DNA of 19,791 bases from an uncultured Rubrobacteraceae bacterium (GCA_902806105.1 CADCVI010000243.1:1-19791), one strand, 5' to 3'. Counted from the stretch's first letter, positions 1 to 8,134 are shown. Notes: generated from the letters alone by a model not told the origin. Numbers and translations: made by a program.

Positions 1-641
1 TCCGGGAAGCCGCTCTCCAGCAGGGCGGCGCAATTGTCGTGGACGGAGACCGCCCCGGCGTCCCTGAGGGCCTCCTCATCGTAGGCGCCGCCGCTCAGCA
101 CGCCGACCGTCCGGATGCCGGCCGCCTTCGCCGCCTGCACATCCCAGATCGAGTCGCCCACGGCGATAGCTTCATCGGCCTTGACACCGGCCCTGTTGAG
201 AGCCTCCTCGAAAAGGTCGGAAGCGGGCTTGGAGTTCTCGACATCGCCCGAGCTTACGACGCCCTTGATCTTCCCCTCGGCCTCCAGAAGCTGCATGTGG
301 TGCTCGAGTTCCTGGGGCTCCGCGCTGGTAGCGAACCACACGTCGTAGCCGCGCTCGACGAGCGAGGCCACTAGCTCCTTCGCCCCGGGGAGGGGCAAAC
401 CATACTCCTGCATCTGCAAGTACAGATCGCCGTGCATCTCGCTGACCTTTCCCTGTGCCCCCTCGCCCTCGATAAACTCGGGGATCAGAAGGTCCGAGCC
501 CTTCCCTACCTGCTTGTGGATCATCGCCCGCGGCGTCCGCTGCCCGACCTCTTCGAACGCCCGCCACCACGCCTCCGTGTGCAGGTAGTTGGTATCCATT
601 AGCGTGCCATCTACGTCCAAAACCACAGCCCTTACAGCCAT
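1..641 (-). CDS. HAD-superfamily hydrolase (phosphoglycolate phosphatase-like), C-terminus cut by window edge
   Basis: Reading the minus strand from the ATG at 641 gives an open frame of 213 codons that runs off the window. It begins MAVRAVVLDVDGTLMDTNY, carrying the HAD nucleophile motif DxDGT (D9 and D11). Further on are a motif II Ser/Thr (FATSAE), a motif III Lys (NSKPASDLFEEAL) and motif IV acidic residues (VGDSIWDVQAA). A helical cap lies between motifs I and II, as in the phosphoglycolate phosphatase/beta-phosphoglucomutase branch. The family hydrolyses small phosphate esters in the cytoplasm; the substrate cannot be read from the sequence. GAGGAGG lies 8 bases before the ATG and supports this start. 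The gene is divergent from ygfZ, 48 bases away. HAD membership is secure; the subfamily is inferred. Confidence 0.9.
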   Translation of the reverse strand, partial: MAVRAVVLDVDGTLMDTNYLHTEAWWRAFEEVGQRTPRAMIHKQVGKGSDLLIPEFIEGEGAQGKVSEMHGDLYLQMQEYGLPLPGAKELVASLVERGYDVWFATSAEPQELEHHMQLLEAEGKIKGVVSSGDVENSKPASDLFEEALNRAGVKADEAIAVGDSIWDVQAAKAAGIRTVGVLSGGAYDEEALRDAGAVSVHDNCAALLESGFP

Positions 642-677
642 GTGCGCAACCTCCTCGTCCGTCTCGTATGGGTGCCC

Positions 678-684
678 TACAATA
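678..684. promoter_or_regulatory. Overlapping divergent -10 boxes, HAD gene and ygfZ
   Basis: The seven bases TACAATA serve both strands. TACAAT (678-683) is a -10 box for ygfZ, 6 bases before its ATG at 690, so transcription would begin at the start codon. On the minus strand the same bases read TATTGT (684-679), a weaker -10 for the HAD gene. No good -35 is visible for either. The ygfZ reading is more convincing than the minus-strand one. Confidence 0.45.
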
Positions 685-689
685 TCCGC

Positions 690-1688
690 ATGGAACGTAT
701 CGAAAACATGCGAATAAACAGGCCGGATCCCGGAGAAGACGTGGGGCTGGAGGTTTTCTTCGGCGGCGCGGCGCTCGTAAGCCGCGCCGGACGCGCCGTG
801 CTCGGGCTGACGGGCAAGGACCCGACCGGCATGCTCAACGCCGTCCTCACGAACGAGGTCCCGGGGGACCCGAGCCTCGGCGTCTACGCCACGCTCCTGA
901 ACCCGAAGGGCCGCGTGCTGACGGACCTGCGAGCCTTGAAAGATCCCTCCGGCGAGCGCGTATTGGTGGATACGGAGCCCGAGGGCGCGGGTGCAGCGCG
1001 CGAGGTTCTGGGCCGCTACGCCCCCTTTTCACGCGTAAAGATCGAAGACCTCTCCGGCGCCGGCGACCCCTGGTCCGTCCTCGGCCTCTACGGACCGCGC
1101 GCCGCGGAACTCCTCGACGACCTTCACCTCGCCGAGCACGAGTCGGCGGAGGTAGCGGTGGGCGGCGCGACCCTGCTAGCCGTGGGCGTCGCGGTACCCG
1201 TGCCCGGTTTCGATCTCATCGGTCCGGCAAGCTCCCTGAACGCGGCCACGGATCACCTCCTCGGGCGCGGCGCGCTACCGGCGGACCCCGACGCCTACGA
1301 GACCGCCCGGATACGGGCGGGCGTCCCCCGCTTCGGCACGGACATCACCCCGGAGAACTTTCCGGGCGAGTGCGGCATCCTGGAACGCGCCGTCAGCTTC
1401 AAGAAGGGCTGCTACCCGGGCCAGGAGACCGTGGCGAGGATGCACTACCGCGGCCACCCAAACAAGGACCTCCACCGCCTCGCCGTCGAGGGGCCATCGC
1501 CGGAGCCGGGCGCCGAGATCCTGCAGGACGGCAAGCGGGTCGGCACCCTGACCAGCGTCGCCCCCCTGCCCCTAAACGGCCGAACCCTCGCCCTCGGCTA
1601 CCTCTCGCGCAAGACAAACCCCGACGCCCCCCTGAACATGGGCGATACGTCCGTCCGCTCGCTCGCCCTTATTGGGAACGAGTCCTGA
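690..1688 (+). CDS. ygfZ: YgfZ/GcvT-like folate-binding protein linked to Fe-S metabolism
   Basis: A 332-residue protein with the YgfZ signature KKGCYPGQETVARMHYRG; the conserved Cys is C241. The N-terminal half resembles the aminomethyltransferase GcvT fold (TGKDPTGMLNAVLTNEV). YgfZ proteins bind tetrahydrofolate and, in E. coli, are needed for full activity of certain Fe-S enzymes such as the methylthiotransferase MiaB; the exact chemistry is unsettled. The next gene is sufC, 244 bases on and on the same strand, which fits an Fe-S role. The frame is open from a GTG at 642, but that codon abuts the start of the divergent HAD gene. ATG 690 is preferred because a -10 box TACAAT sits 6 bases upstream, the leaderless layout seen elsewhere in the window. 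ATG 708 is another possibility. True GcvT is less likely because it lacks the KGCYxGQE motif. Confidence 0.88.
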   Translation: MERIENMRINRPDPGEDVGLEVFFGGAALVSRAGRAVLGLTGKDPTGMLNAVLTNEVPGDPSLGVYATLLNPKGRVLTDLRALKDPSGERVLVDTEPEGAGAAREVLGRYAPFSRVKIEDLSGAGDPWSVLGLYGPRAAELLDDLHLAEHESAEVAVGGATLLAVGVAVPVPGFDLIGPASSLNAATDHLLGRGALPADPDAYETARIRAGVPRFGTDITPENFPGECGILERAVSFKKGCYPGQETVARMHYRGHPNKDLHRLAVEGPSPEPGAEILQDGKRVGTLTSVAPLPLNGRTLALGYLSRKTNPDAPLNMGDTSVRSLALIGNES

Positions 1689-1932
1689 TAACCCGTTCCC
1701 TGGGGCCCCGGAGGCGTTACAAGCTCGCTCAACCAGGCGTTCCCTGACAACGGGTCTCATGTGGGTGTGAACGGATTACGCCGGGTGGTAAAGATCCTTT
1801 TATTTGCGCTGGATTCGGGCTATTTCAGGAAGCGTTACTAGTTTTGATTTTTATGCGTAGGCAGAGGGTCTTGTGCTATGATCTTGTGTGTTGCAGTAGC
1901 AAGGTTTTTGCAAAGGCGATGGCAGGGGTTCG
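1689..1932 (+). promoter_or_regulatory. suf operon upstream region with extended -10 promoter
   Basis: This 244-base gap is markedly AT-richer than its surroundings between about 1790 and 1900. TATGAT (1877-1882), preceded by TG at 1874-1875, forms an extended -10 (TGCTATGAT), which lessens the need for a -35; none is clear at 17 bases. Transcription would start near 1889, giving a leader of about 44 bases. The leader holds a short dyad, TTGC-AGTA-GCAA (1891-1902), that could be an operator. AGGGG (1924-1928) lies 4 bases before the sufC ATG. No SufR or IscR gene is in the window and I do not see a clear consensus site for either. Confidence 0.5.
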
Positions 1933-2685
<753 letters not shown>

Positions 2686-2702
2686 GCTACAGAGGAGACG
2701 GT

Positions 2703-4115
2703 ATGCCGGAAGACAAGACTATTCAGCAGCTCGGCTTAGACGAGTACAAGTACGGCTTCCACGACCCGGAGGAGTACTTCTTCAAGACGCCGCGCAAGGG
2801 CGTCGATCCGGAGATCGTCGCCATGATCTCCAAGCACAAGAACGAGCCGGAGTGGATGCTCGAGTACCGCCTGAAGGCGCTGGAGGCGTTCTACGCCAAG
2901 CCGACCCCGCAGTGGGGCGGCGACCTGAGCGACCTCGACTTCGACGACATCTACTACTACATCCGCCCGATGGAGAACCAGGGCCGCTCCTGGGACGACG
3001 TGCCGGACGACATCAAGAACACGTTCGAGAAGCTCGGCATCCCGCAGGCGGAGCGCGAGACGCTCGCCGGCGTCGGGGCGCAGTACGAGTCCGAGGTCGT
3101 CTACCACTCGCTGAAGGCCGAGTGGGAGAAGGCGGGCGTCATCTTCATGGACATGGACTCCGGGCTCCGCGAGCACGAGGACATCGTGCGCGAGCACTTC
3201 GGGACCATCATCCCGGCCGACGACAACAAGTTCTCGGCGCTCAACTCGGCCGTGTGGTCGGGCGGGTCGTTCGTGTACGTTCCGCCGGGGGTCCACATCG
3301 ACATCCCGCTCCAGGCGTACTTCCGCATCAACGCGGAGAACATGGGGCAGTTCGAGCGGACGCTGATCATCGCCGACGAGGGCTCCTCGGTCCACTACAT
3401 CGAGGGCTGCACCGCCCCGACGTACACCGCCAACTCGCTCCACTCGGCGGTCGTCGAGCTTATAGCGAAGCCGGGCGCGCGCATCCGCTACTCGACCATC
3501 CAGAACTGGTCGCACAACACCTACAACCTGGTGACCAAGCGGGCAGTGGCGCAAGAGAACGCGACCGTCGAGTGGGTCGACGGCAACCTCGGCTCCAAGC
3601 TCACGATGAAGTACCCGGCGGTCTACCTCATGGGCGAGGGCGCGCGCGGTGAGATCCTCTCCGTGGCGTACGCCGGCGACGGCCAGCACCAGGACGCGGG
3701 CGGCAAGATCGTCCACGCCGCCCCGAACACCTCCAGCCTCATCACCTCGAAGTCCATCTCCAAGGGGACGGGCCGCTCGACCTACAGGGGCCTGTTGAAG
3801 GTGCACGAGGGTGCCGTGAACTCCAAGAGCCGGGTCGAGTGCGACGCGCTCCTGCTCGACGAGAACGCGCGGACCGACACGTACCCGTACATCGAGATCG
3901 AGGAGAAGAAGGTCAACACCGAGCACGAGGCCACCGTCTCGAAGGTCGGCGAGGATCAGCTCTTCTACCTCATGAGCCGCGGCCTGAGCCAGGAAGAGGC
4001 GATGGCGATGGTGGTCAACGGCTTCATCGAGCCGATCGCCAAGGAGCTCCCGCTCGAGTACGCCATCGAGCTGAACCGCCTGATCCAGCTCGAAATGGAA
4101 GGCTCGGTCGGCTAG
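2703..4115 (+). CDS. sufB: Fe-S cluster scaffold protein SufB
   Basis: A 470-residue SufB, full length for the family. It has the N-terminal helical region, a long beta-helix core containing [20 protein letters not shown], and a C-terminal helical domain ([15 protein letters not shown]). The conserved Cys in RVECDALLL (C380) matches the SufB cysteine that takes sulfur and forms the nascent cluster, and the following [12 protein letters not shown] segment holds conserved Glu and His residues at the SufB-SufD interface. GAGGAG (2692-2697) precedes the ATG by 5 bases. It follows sufC closely and is followed by a strong intrinsic terminator before sufD, so SufB and SufC may be made in excess of SufD. 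Confidence 0.97.
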   Translation: MPEDKTIQQLGLDEYKYGFHDPEEYFFKTPRKGVDPEIVAMISKHKNEPEWMLEYRLKALEAFYAKPTPQWGGDLSDLDFDDIYYYIRPMENQGRSWDDVPDDIKNTFEKLGIPQAERETLAGVGAQYESEVVYHSLKAEWEKAGVIFMDMDSGLREHEDIVREHFGTIIPADDNKFSALNSAVWSGGSFVYVPPGVHIDIPLQAYFRINAENMGQFERTLIIADEGSSVHYIEGCTAPTYTANSLHSAVVELIAKPGARIRYSTIQNWSHNTYNLVTKRAVAQENATVEWVDGNLGSKLTMKYPAVYLMGEGARGEILSVAYAGDGQHQDAGGKIVHAAPNTSSLITSKSISKGTGRSTYRGLLKVHEGAVNSKSRVECDALLLDENARTDTYPYIEIEEKKVNTEHEATVSKVGEDQLFYLMSRGLSQEEAMAMVVNGFIEPIAKELPLEYAIELNRLIQLEMEGSVG

Positions 4116-4148
4116 GAGCCGCCGTTTGTAGCTTGCAGGACTAGTTTG

Positions 4149-4187
4149 ATGGGGCGGGCTCTCCTTGAGGGTCCGCCCCGTTTTTTG
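4149..4187 (+). terminator. Intrinsic terminator between sufB and sufD
   Basis: The 5' arm 4151-4162 pairs with 4168-4179 in a 12-bp stem: seven GC pairs (GGGGCGG with CCGCCCC), then G-T, C-G, T-G, C-G and T-A. The loop is CCTTG, and six T residues follow (4181-4186). This is a textbook rho-independent terminator lying 35 bases after the sufB stop and 20 bases before the sufD start. No promoter for sufD is visible after it, so sufD and the Rieske gene probably depend on readthrough or on regulated antitermination. Confidence 0.9.
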
Positions 4188-4206
4188 ATTGAGAGAGGCA
4201 GATCGC

Positions 4207-5574
4207 GTGCAGCAGAGAGAATTGCCGGAAGTTTTGAAGACCCGCGGTATAAGCGAGGAGACGGTGAAGGCGCTGTCTTCTTTGAAGGGCGAGCCGGGCT
4301 GGCTCACGGAGAAGCGCCTTCGCGCCTGGGAGGCGTTCGAGGGGCTGCCGATGCCCACCCTCCGCGACGAGGCGTGGCGCTACACGGACATCTCGGACGT
4401 GAGGATAGAAGACTTCCTCCCCTACGCCCAGAGCCCGGACGCCTCCTCGGAGGAAGAGCTTCCCGAGGCCGTGCGTAACCTTATAGCCGAGGGCGAGGAG
4501 AGCTCCGCCCTCCTCGTGCAGCACAACTCCGAGACCGCCTACCTGCGCGTCGACGACGAGTTGAAGGCGAAGGGCGTCGTCTTCACGGACCTCCACTCGG
4601 CGCTTCAGGAGCACGAGGAGATCATCAGGGAGAAGCTCTTCGGGCTCGTGCCGGAGGATTACGACAAGTTCGCGGCGCTGAGTGCCGCGGCGTTCGCCGG
4701 CGGGTCGTTCCTGTACGTGCCGCGCGGGGTCGAGGTCGAGGTGCCGATACAGAGCTACCGCTGGCTCGACGTTGTCGGCTCGATCATGCCGCGGACCCTC
4801 GTCGTCGTCGAGGATAACGCGAGCGTGACGTACATCGACGAGTACGCTTCGGCCAGCTCCGCTGACGAGGACCCGGCGTTCTCCAACGGGGCGGTCGAGC
4901 TCTACGTCGGGCAGGGCGCCAGGCTCCGCTACGTCTCGCTCCAGAACTGGGAGCGGAACGTCCTCCACTTCAACACCATCAGGAGCGAGACCGCGAAGGA
5001 CGCGACCATCAACAGCCTCGTCGTCTCCTTCGGCGCCCAGCTCTCGCGGACGAACGTCGAGGCGGGCCTCGCCTCCGACGGCGGCGACTCCGAGATGCTC
5101 GGGCTGTACTTCGCCGACCAGAGCCAGGTTATCGACCACCACACGCTTCAGGACCACCTCGCGCCGAACTGCCACTCCGACCTCGTGTACAAGGGGGCGC
5201 TGCGCGACGAGTCGGCCACGGTGTTCTCGGGCCTGATCCGGGTCGAGCCGGGGGCGCAGAAGACCGACGCCTACCAGACGAACCGGAACATTATTCTGGG
5301 GACGGATGACGCCTACGCGGTCTCCCTGCCGAACCTGGAGATCATGGCGGACGACGTCAAGTGCTCGCACGGCTCGACGACGGGCCAGGTCGACGAGACG
5401 GAGCTCTTCTACCTCATGAGCCGGGGCATCCCGCGCCGCGAGGCCGAGAAGCTCGTCGTCTTCGGGTTCTTCGGCGAGGTCACCAGCCGTGTCCCGTTGC
5501 TCAAGCTCAAGGAGAAGCTCGACAAGGCGATCGAGGGCAAGATCGGCCTCGGCTTCGAGAACCGGGTCGCCTAG
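4207..5574 (+). CDS. sufD: Fe-S cluster assembly protein SufD
   Basis: A 455-residue SufD, a paralogue of the neighbouring SufB that shares the core motif GGSFLYVPRGVEVEVPIQSY. The C-terminal motif DVKCSHGSTTGQVD contains the His (H388) that matches the SufD histidine implicated in iron acquisition and cluster formation; SufB lacks this CSHG motif, which identifies this copy as SufD. It forms the SufBC2D scaffold complex. The frame opens at a TTG at 4189, but that lies at the T-run of the terminator. GTG 4207 is preferred because GAGAGAGG (4191-4198) sits 8 bases upstream. The stop is 3 bases before the Rieske ATG. Confidence 0.95.
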   Translation: MQQRELPEVLKTRGISEETVKALSSLKGEPGWLTEKRLRAWEAFEGLPMPTLRDEAWRYTDISDVRIEDFLPYAQSPDASSEEELPEAVRNLIAEGEESSALLVQHNSETAYLRVDDELKAKGVVFTDLHSALQEHEEIIREKLFGLVPEDYDKFAALSAAAFAGGSFLYVPRGVEVEVPIQSYRWLDVVGSIMPRTLVVVEDNASVTYIDEYASASSADEDPAFSNGAVELYVGQGARLRYVSLQNWERNVLHFNTIRSETAKDATINSLVVSFGAQLSRTNVEAGLASDGGDSEMLGLYFADQSQVIDHHTLQDHLAPNCHSDLVYKGALRDESATVFSGLIRVEPGAQKTDAYQTNRNIILGTDDAYAVSLPNLEIMADDVKCSHGSTTGQVDETELFYLMSRGIPRREAEKLVVFGFFGEVTSRVPLLKLKEKLDKAIEGKIGLGFENRVA

Positions 5575-5577
5575 AAC

Positions 5578-5925
5578 ATGCCCGAGTTCCACAAGCTGGC
5601 CCCCGCCGACGACGTTGCCCCCGGCGAGGTCAGAAACTACGAGGTGGAGGGCCGCCCCGTGGCCCTCTGCAACGTAGACGGCGAGCTCTACGCCCTCGAA
5701 AACATCTGCACCCACGCCTTCGCCTACCTCAGCGAGGGCGGCCTCGTCGGTGACCGCATCAAGTGCCCGCTCCACGGCGCGACCTTCGACGTGAAGACCG
5801 GCGAGGCGAAGAGCCTCCCCGCCGTCAAGGCCGTCCCGACGCACGAGGTAAAGGTCGAGGACGGCTTCGTCTACGTCGCCCTGAACCCGAAGCAGGTAAA
5901 GGTCGGCGGACGCAGGAGGCGGTAG
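5578..5925 (+). CDS. Rieske [2Fe-2S] ferredoxin, SUF-associated
   Basis: A 115-residue soluble Rieske protein. The two cluster-binding boxes are CTH (C44, H46) and CPLHGATF (C63, H66), 16 residues apart, with two Cys and two His as ligands of a [2Fe-2S] cluster. The short length and lack of a membrane helix or signal peptide match the ferredoxin components of dioxygenases and NirD-like proteins, not the Rieske subunit of cytochrome bc complexes. The C-terminus is basic (GGRRRR). It begins 3 bases after sufD, so it is very likely cotranscribed and perhaps translationally coupled. Small Rieske proteins recur in suf operons of Gram-positive bacteria, where they may supply electrons or take clusters; its partner here is unknown. 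Confidence 0.93.
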   Translation: MPEFHKLAPADDVAPGEVRNYEVEGRPVALCNVDGELYALENICTHAFAYLSEGGLVGDRIKCPLHGATFDVKTGEAKSLPAVKAVPTHEVKVEDGFVYVALNPKQVKVGGRRRR

Positions 5926-5927
5926 CG

Positions 5928-5972
5928 ATGGGTAGCGGCCGGGAGCAGGCGGAGAAGGATGCGAAAGGGTGA
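5928..5972 (+). CDS. Putative 14-codon leader ORF coupled to the HNH nuclease gene
   Basis: A short frame, MGSGREQAEKDAKG, begins at an ATG 8 bases after a perfect AGGAGG (5914-5919), among the best ribosome sites in the window. Its stop overlaps the GTG start of the next gene (GTGA, 5969-5972), a layout typical of translational coupling. The peptide is hydrophilic and matches no family I know. It may be a true small protein, a coupling device or chance; conservation of the overlap in relatives would decide. Confidence 0.4.
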   Translation: MGSGREQAEKDAKG

Positions 5973-6670
5973 GCCGCCGCCGCAGACGAAGCCGTCGCGG
6001 AGCTTCCGGGCTGGCGTCGCTCGTCGTCGTACTGGTCATGGTGGCTCTGTGGGTCTACCTCTACGGACCATCCGGCGGAGGAGGTAGCGGTGGCGGGAGT
6101 GCCGTCAGCGGCGATCCCGCAACGGCACGGGCTGCCCTCGATGGGCTACCCGTCTCCGAGCCCGGCTCCATGTCGGGCTACTCCCGGGAGAAGTTCGAGC
6201 ACTGGAGCAGCGCGGGCGAGTTCGGCTGGGAAGCGCCCGACGATTCCTGCGACGTTCGTGACGCGGCCCTGATCCGGGACGGCGAGGGCGTCGAGGTCGG
6301 GAGCGGGTGCAAGGTCGAGTCCGGTACCTGGCTCGACCCCTACACCACGAACACGTACACCGATCCCCAGGACATAGACATAGACCACGTCGTGCCGCTC
6401 GCCAACGCCTGGAGAAGCGGGGCATCGTCGTGGGACGCCGGCGAACGCGAGGCCTACGCCAACGCCCCGGACGTACTGCTCTCCGTCGAGGACAACGCGA
6501 ACCAGGAGAAGGGGGACAAGGGCCCGGAGGCGTGGAGGCCGCCGAACGAGCAGATATGGTGCGACTACTCCGTGCGCTGGATCGGCATCAAATCGGACTA
6601 CGGCTTGAGCGTGAACGCCGAGGAGAAGGACGCGCTCGCCGAGATGCTCGACACCTGTGAGGGCGGGTAG
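5969..6670 (+). CDS. Membrane-anchored or secreted HNH endonuclease family protein (DUF1524-like)
   Basis: A 233-residue protein. The N-terminus is strongly basic (MSRRRRRSRRG), followed by one hydrophobic segment at about 14-32, a signal anchor or uncleaved signal peptide, then a Gly/Ser-rich linker (34-45). The C-terminal half has the betabeta-alpha-metal core DIDHVVPLANAW (D139, H140) and the partner stretch VEDNANQEKGDKGPEAW with N176 and N178, as in exported HNH proteins of actinobacteria. Four Cys (94, 114, 198, 230) could form two disulfides, fitting an extracytoplasmic location. It probably cuts nucleic acid outside the cell, for nutrition, uptake or competition; no immunity gene is evident. 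GGAGAAGG (5951-5958) lies 10 bases before the GTG, and the start overlaps the stop of the 14-codon ORF. It has no obvious tie to Fe-S assembly. Confidence 0.82.
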   Translation: MSRRRRRSRRGASGLASLVVVLVMVALWVYLYGPSGGGGSGGGSAVSGDPATARAALDGLPVSEPGSMSGYSREKFEHWSSAGEFGWEAPDDSCDVRDAALIRDGEGVEVGSGCKVESGTWLDPYTTNTYTDPQDIDIDHVVPLANAWRSGASSWDAGEREAYANAPDVLLSVEDNANQEKGDKGPEAWRPPNEQIWCDYSVRWIGIKSDYGLSVNAEEKDALAEMLDTCEGG

Positions 6671-6674
6671 CCCC

Positions 6675-6974
6675 GTGGACTACCGTTCGAACATCTCCTC
6701 GACCACGGGCGGCGTAATGACCGACGAGGCCGGCGCCGTCACCGGGGAGCTCGAGGTGCGCACGGTCGCCGAGGCCGGGCTCCTGGAGGTCTCCGTGCGC
6801 TACGCCGGAGCGGAGGAGTGGTACACCGTGAGCGGAAGCCCCGTCCCGCTCTCCGGCAAGGAAAAGGACCCAATGGGGTTGCACGGGCGCGTCGTCGCGC
6901 GCCTGAGCAGCCCGGGGACCGTCGTGGACGGCAACGAGGAGCCCGCCTCGTTGCACGGGCTGGACCGCCTGTAA
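6675..6974 (+). CDS. Small uncharacterised protein
   Basis: A 99-residue frame I do not recognise. It is acidic and soluble, with alternating hydrophobic residues that suggest a beta-rich fold (GELEVRTVAEAGLLEVSVRY), no Cys, no membrane segment and no signal peptide. The phrases VRYAGAEEWYTVSG and GLHGRVVARL look like paired strands. GTG 6675 is chosen because GAGGGCGGG precedes it; an in-frame GTG at 6657 would overlap the end of the HNH gene. It starts 4 bases after the nuclease stop, so they may share a transcript, and an immunity role for the nuclease is conceivable but unsupported because the nuclease looks exported and this protein cytoplasmic. Confidence 0.55.
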   Translation: MDYRSNISSTTGGVMTDEAGAVTGELEVRTVAEAGLLEVSVRYAGAEEWYTVSGSPVPLSGKEKDPMGLHGRVVARLSSPGTVVDGNEEPASLHGLDRL

Positions 6975-7020
6975 GGCACGAGCATCCAGCGCGTCCCGGG
7001 TCCGGACGAAGGAGGTTGCG

Positions 7021-7524
7021 TTGTTGCTCGAAGGCTCCTGCCACTGCGGATCGGTCAGTTTCCGCGTCGAATCCTCGACGCCGTACCCTTATCAGGCCTG
7101 CTACTGCTCCATCTGCCGCAAGACGGCCGGCGGCGGGGGGTTCGCGATCAACCTCGGGGCGGACGCGAACACCTTGGAGGTCGAGGGTCGAAAGGACATC
7201 TCCGTCTACCACGCGAAGCTCTACGACCGCGGCGACGGGGGCGAGGTTCCCGAGAGCGAGGCCGAGCGCCATTTCTGCCGCCTCTGCGGGAGCTTCCTCT
7301 GGCTCTTCTCCCCGAGCCATCCGGAGCTCGTACACCCCTTCGCCTCCGCCGTGGATTCTCCGCTCCCCAAACCGCCCGAGCACGTCCGCCTCATGCTGGA
7401 CTACGCGGCACCCTGGTGCGAGATCCCCGAGGGGACCGGCGAGGTCCACTACCTCGACTACCCCGAGGAATCACTGGAAGCCTGGCACCGCCGGCACGGC
7501 CTCCTCGGCGACGAGGGCTCGTAA
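7021..7524 (+). CDS. GFA-family (Mss4-like fold) zinc-binding protein
   Basis: A 167-residue protein with the cysteine pattern of the GFA family, named after glutathione-dependent formaldehyde-activating enzyme: CHCG (C7, C9), CYCSICRKT (C27, C29, C32) and FCRLCGSF (C86, C89). These bind structural and substrate-proximal zinc. Most GFA homologues have no proven substrate; formaldehyde-glutathione chemistry is unlikely to be general, since most Gram-positive bacteria lack glutathione. The start is TTG 7021 or TTG 7024, with GGAGG (7011-7015) 5 or 8 bases upstream. The gene sits between the small unknown protein and sufU, all on the plus strand. The family call is sound; the function is unknown. 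Confidence 0.88.
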   Translation: MLLEGSCHCGSVSFRVESSTPYPYQACYCSICRKTAGGGGFAINLGADANTLEVEGRKDISVYHAKLYDRGDGGEVPESEAERHFCRLCGSFLWLFSPSHPELVHPFASAVDSPLPKPPEHVRLMLDYAAPWCEIPEGTGEVHYLDYPEESLEAWHRRHGLLGDEGS

Positions 7525-7629
7525 CCCAGGGGAGACGGTGAGAAACCGGGCCATCTATATCGGCGAACGCGAACTCCTCGCATGGGCCGGCTCCGGAAGG
7601 AATAGGGACGCGAGTCAAGCCCGCGCTGG

Positions 7630-7642
7630 TACAATCTCTGGC
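7630..7642 (+). promoter_or_regulatory. Leaderless promoter of sufU
   Basis: TACAAT (7630-7635) is followed by 7 bases and then the sufU ATG, so transcription would begin at or next to the start codon. No ribosome-binding site precedes the ATG, which agrees with a leaderless mRNA. No strong -35 is visible at 17 bases. Confidence 0.55.
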
Positions 7643-8059
7643 ATGCTCAAGGAGCTTTACAAGGAGATAGTCCTCGACCACTACAACCACCCCCGCCACC
7701 GGGGTGAGATCGAGGACGCCGACCTGAAAGAGCACCTCCTCAACCCCCTCTGCGGCGACGAGGTTACGGTCTATGCAAGGCTGCGGGGGGATAAGCTGGC
7801 CGAGGTGGGCTTTGTCGGGCGCGGCTGCTCCATCTCGCAGGCCTCCGCCTCCATGCTCGCCGAGCGCCTCTCGGGGAAGAGCCGCGCGGAGGCCGAGGGG
7901 GAGATAGAAGCATTCCTGGAGATGATGCGCACCGAGGAGAGGGAGGAGCTCGGGGACCTGGTAGCGCTCAAGGGCATCATCCAGACCCCGAACCGCGTCC
8001 GCTGCGCCACGCTGGCCTGGACCGCTTTCAAACAGGGCCTCGACGGCCGCCACGCCTGA
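7643..8059 (+). CDS. sufU: SufU-type Fe-S scaffold / zinc-dependent sulfur-transfer protein
   Basis: A 138-residue SufU/IscU-family protein with the motif LCGDEV (C37, D39), GRGCSISQASASML (C62) and RVRCATLAW (C121). The spacing between the second and third Cys is long, as in Gram-positive SufU, not the shorter IscU layout. In Bacillus subtilis SufU takes persulfide sulfur from the cysteine desulfurase SufS by zinc-ligand swapping. Here no sufS lies nearby, and sufU is separated from sufD and the Rieske gene by the HNH, unknown and GFA genes. It appears to have its own leaderless promoter. The start is fixed by the -10 spacing and by the conserved MLKELYKEIVLDHYNHPRH N-terminus. Confidence 0.93.
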   Translation: MLKELYKEIVLDHYNHPRHRGEIEDADLKEHLLNPLCGDEVTVYARLRGDKLAEVGFVGRGCSISQASASMLAERLSGKSRAEAEGEIEAFLEMMRTEEREELGDLVALKGIIQTPNRVRCATLAWTAFKQGLDGRHA

Positions 8060-8080
8060 CCGGCTAGACTTTCAACGTTC

Positions 8081-8106
8081 GAGCGACGCCTTCCTCGGCG
8101 TCGTTC
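8081..8106. terminator. Hairpin between convergent sufU and membrane protein gene
   Basis: GAGCGACGCC (8081-8090) pairs with GGCGTCGTTC (8097-8106) through ten pairs including one G-T wobble, around a TTCCTC loop. It lies 21 bases after the sufU stop and 28 bases from the end of the convergent gene. There is no T-run on either strand, so it may be a weak or factor-assisted terminator or an mRNA-protecting stem. Confidence 0.5.
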
Positions 8107-8134
8107 CGGCTCCAGCGGCGGGAGGGTCCCTGTC

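Noticed and set aside
1689..1755. ACCCGTT / AACGGGT arms after ygfZ as a terminator
   Set aside because: The arms are only seven bases and about 50 bases apart, with weak pairing between them and no T-run.
2736..4358. A long minus-strand open frame opposite sufB and the start of sufD
   Set aside because: It is antisense to sufB, which has full family motifs. Its translation is rich in Val, Leu, Arg and Asp with no domain, typical of the mirror frame of a GC-rich gene.
4141..6039. A 632-codon minus-strand open frame opposite sufD and the Rieske gene
   Set aside because: It is antisense to two confidently identified genes, spans the terminator and gives low-complexity sequence without recognisable motifs.
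6818..8059. A long plus-strand frame running in the sufU frame from 6818 and fusing extra sequence to sufU
   Set aside because: It overlaps the small unknown gene and the whole GFA gene in another frame. The SufU homology begins exactly at 7643, next to a -10 box.
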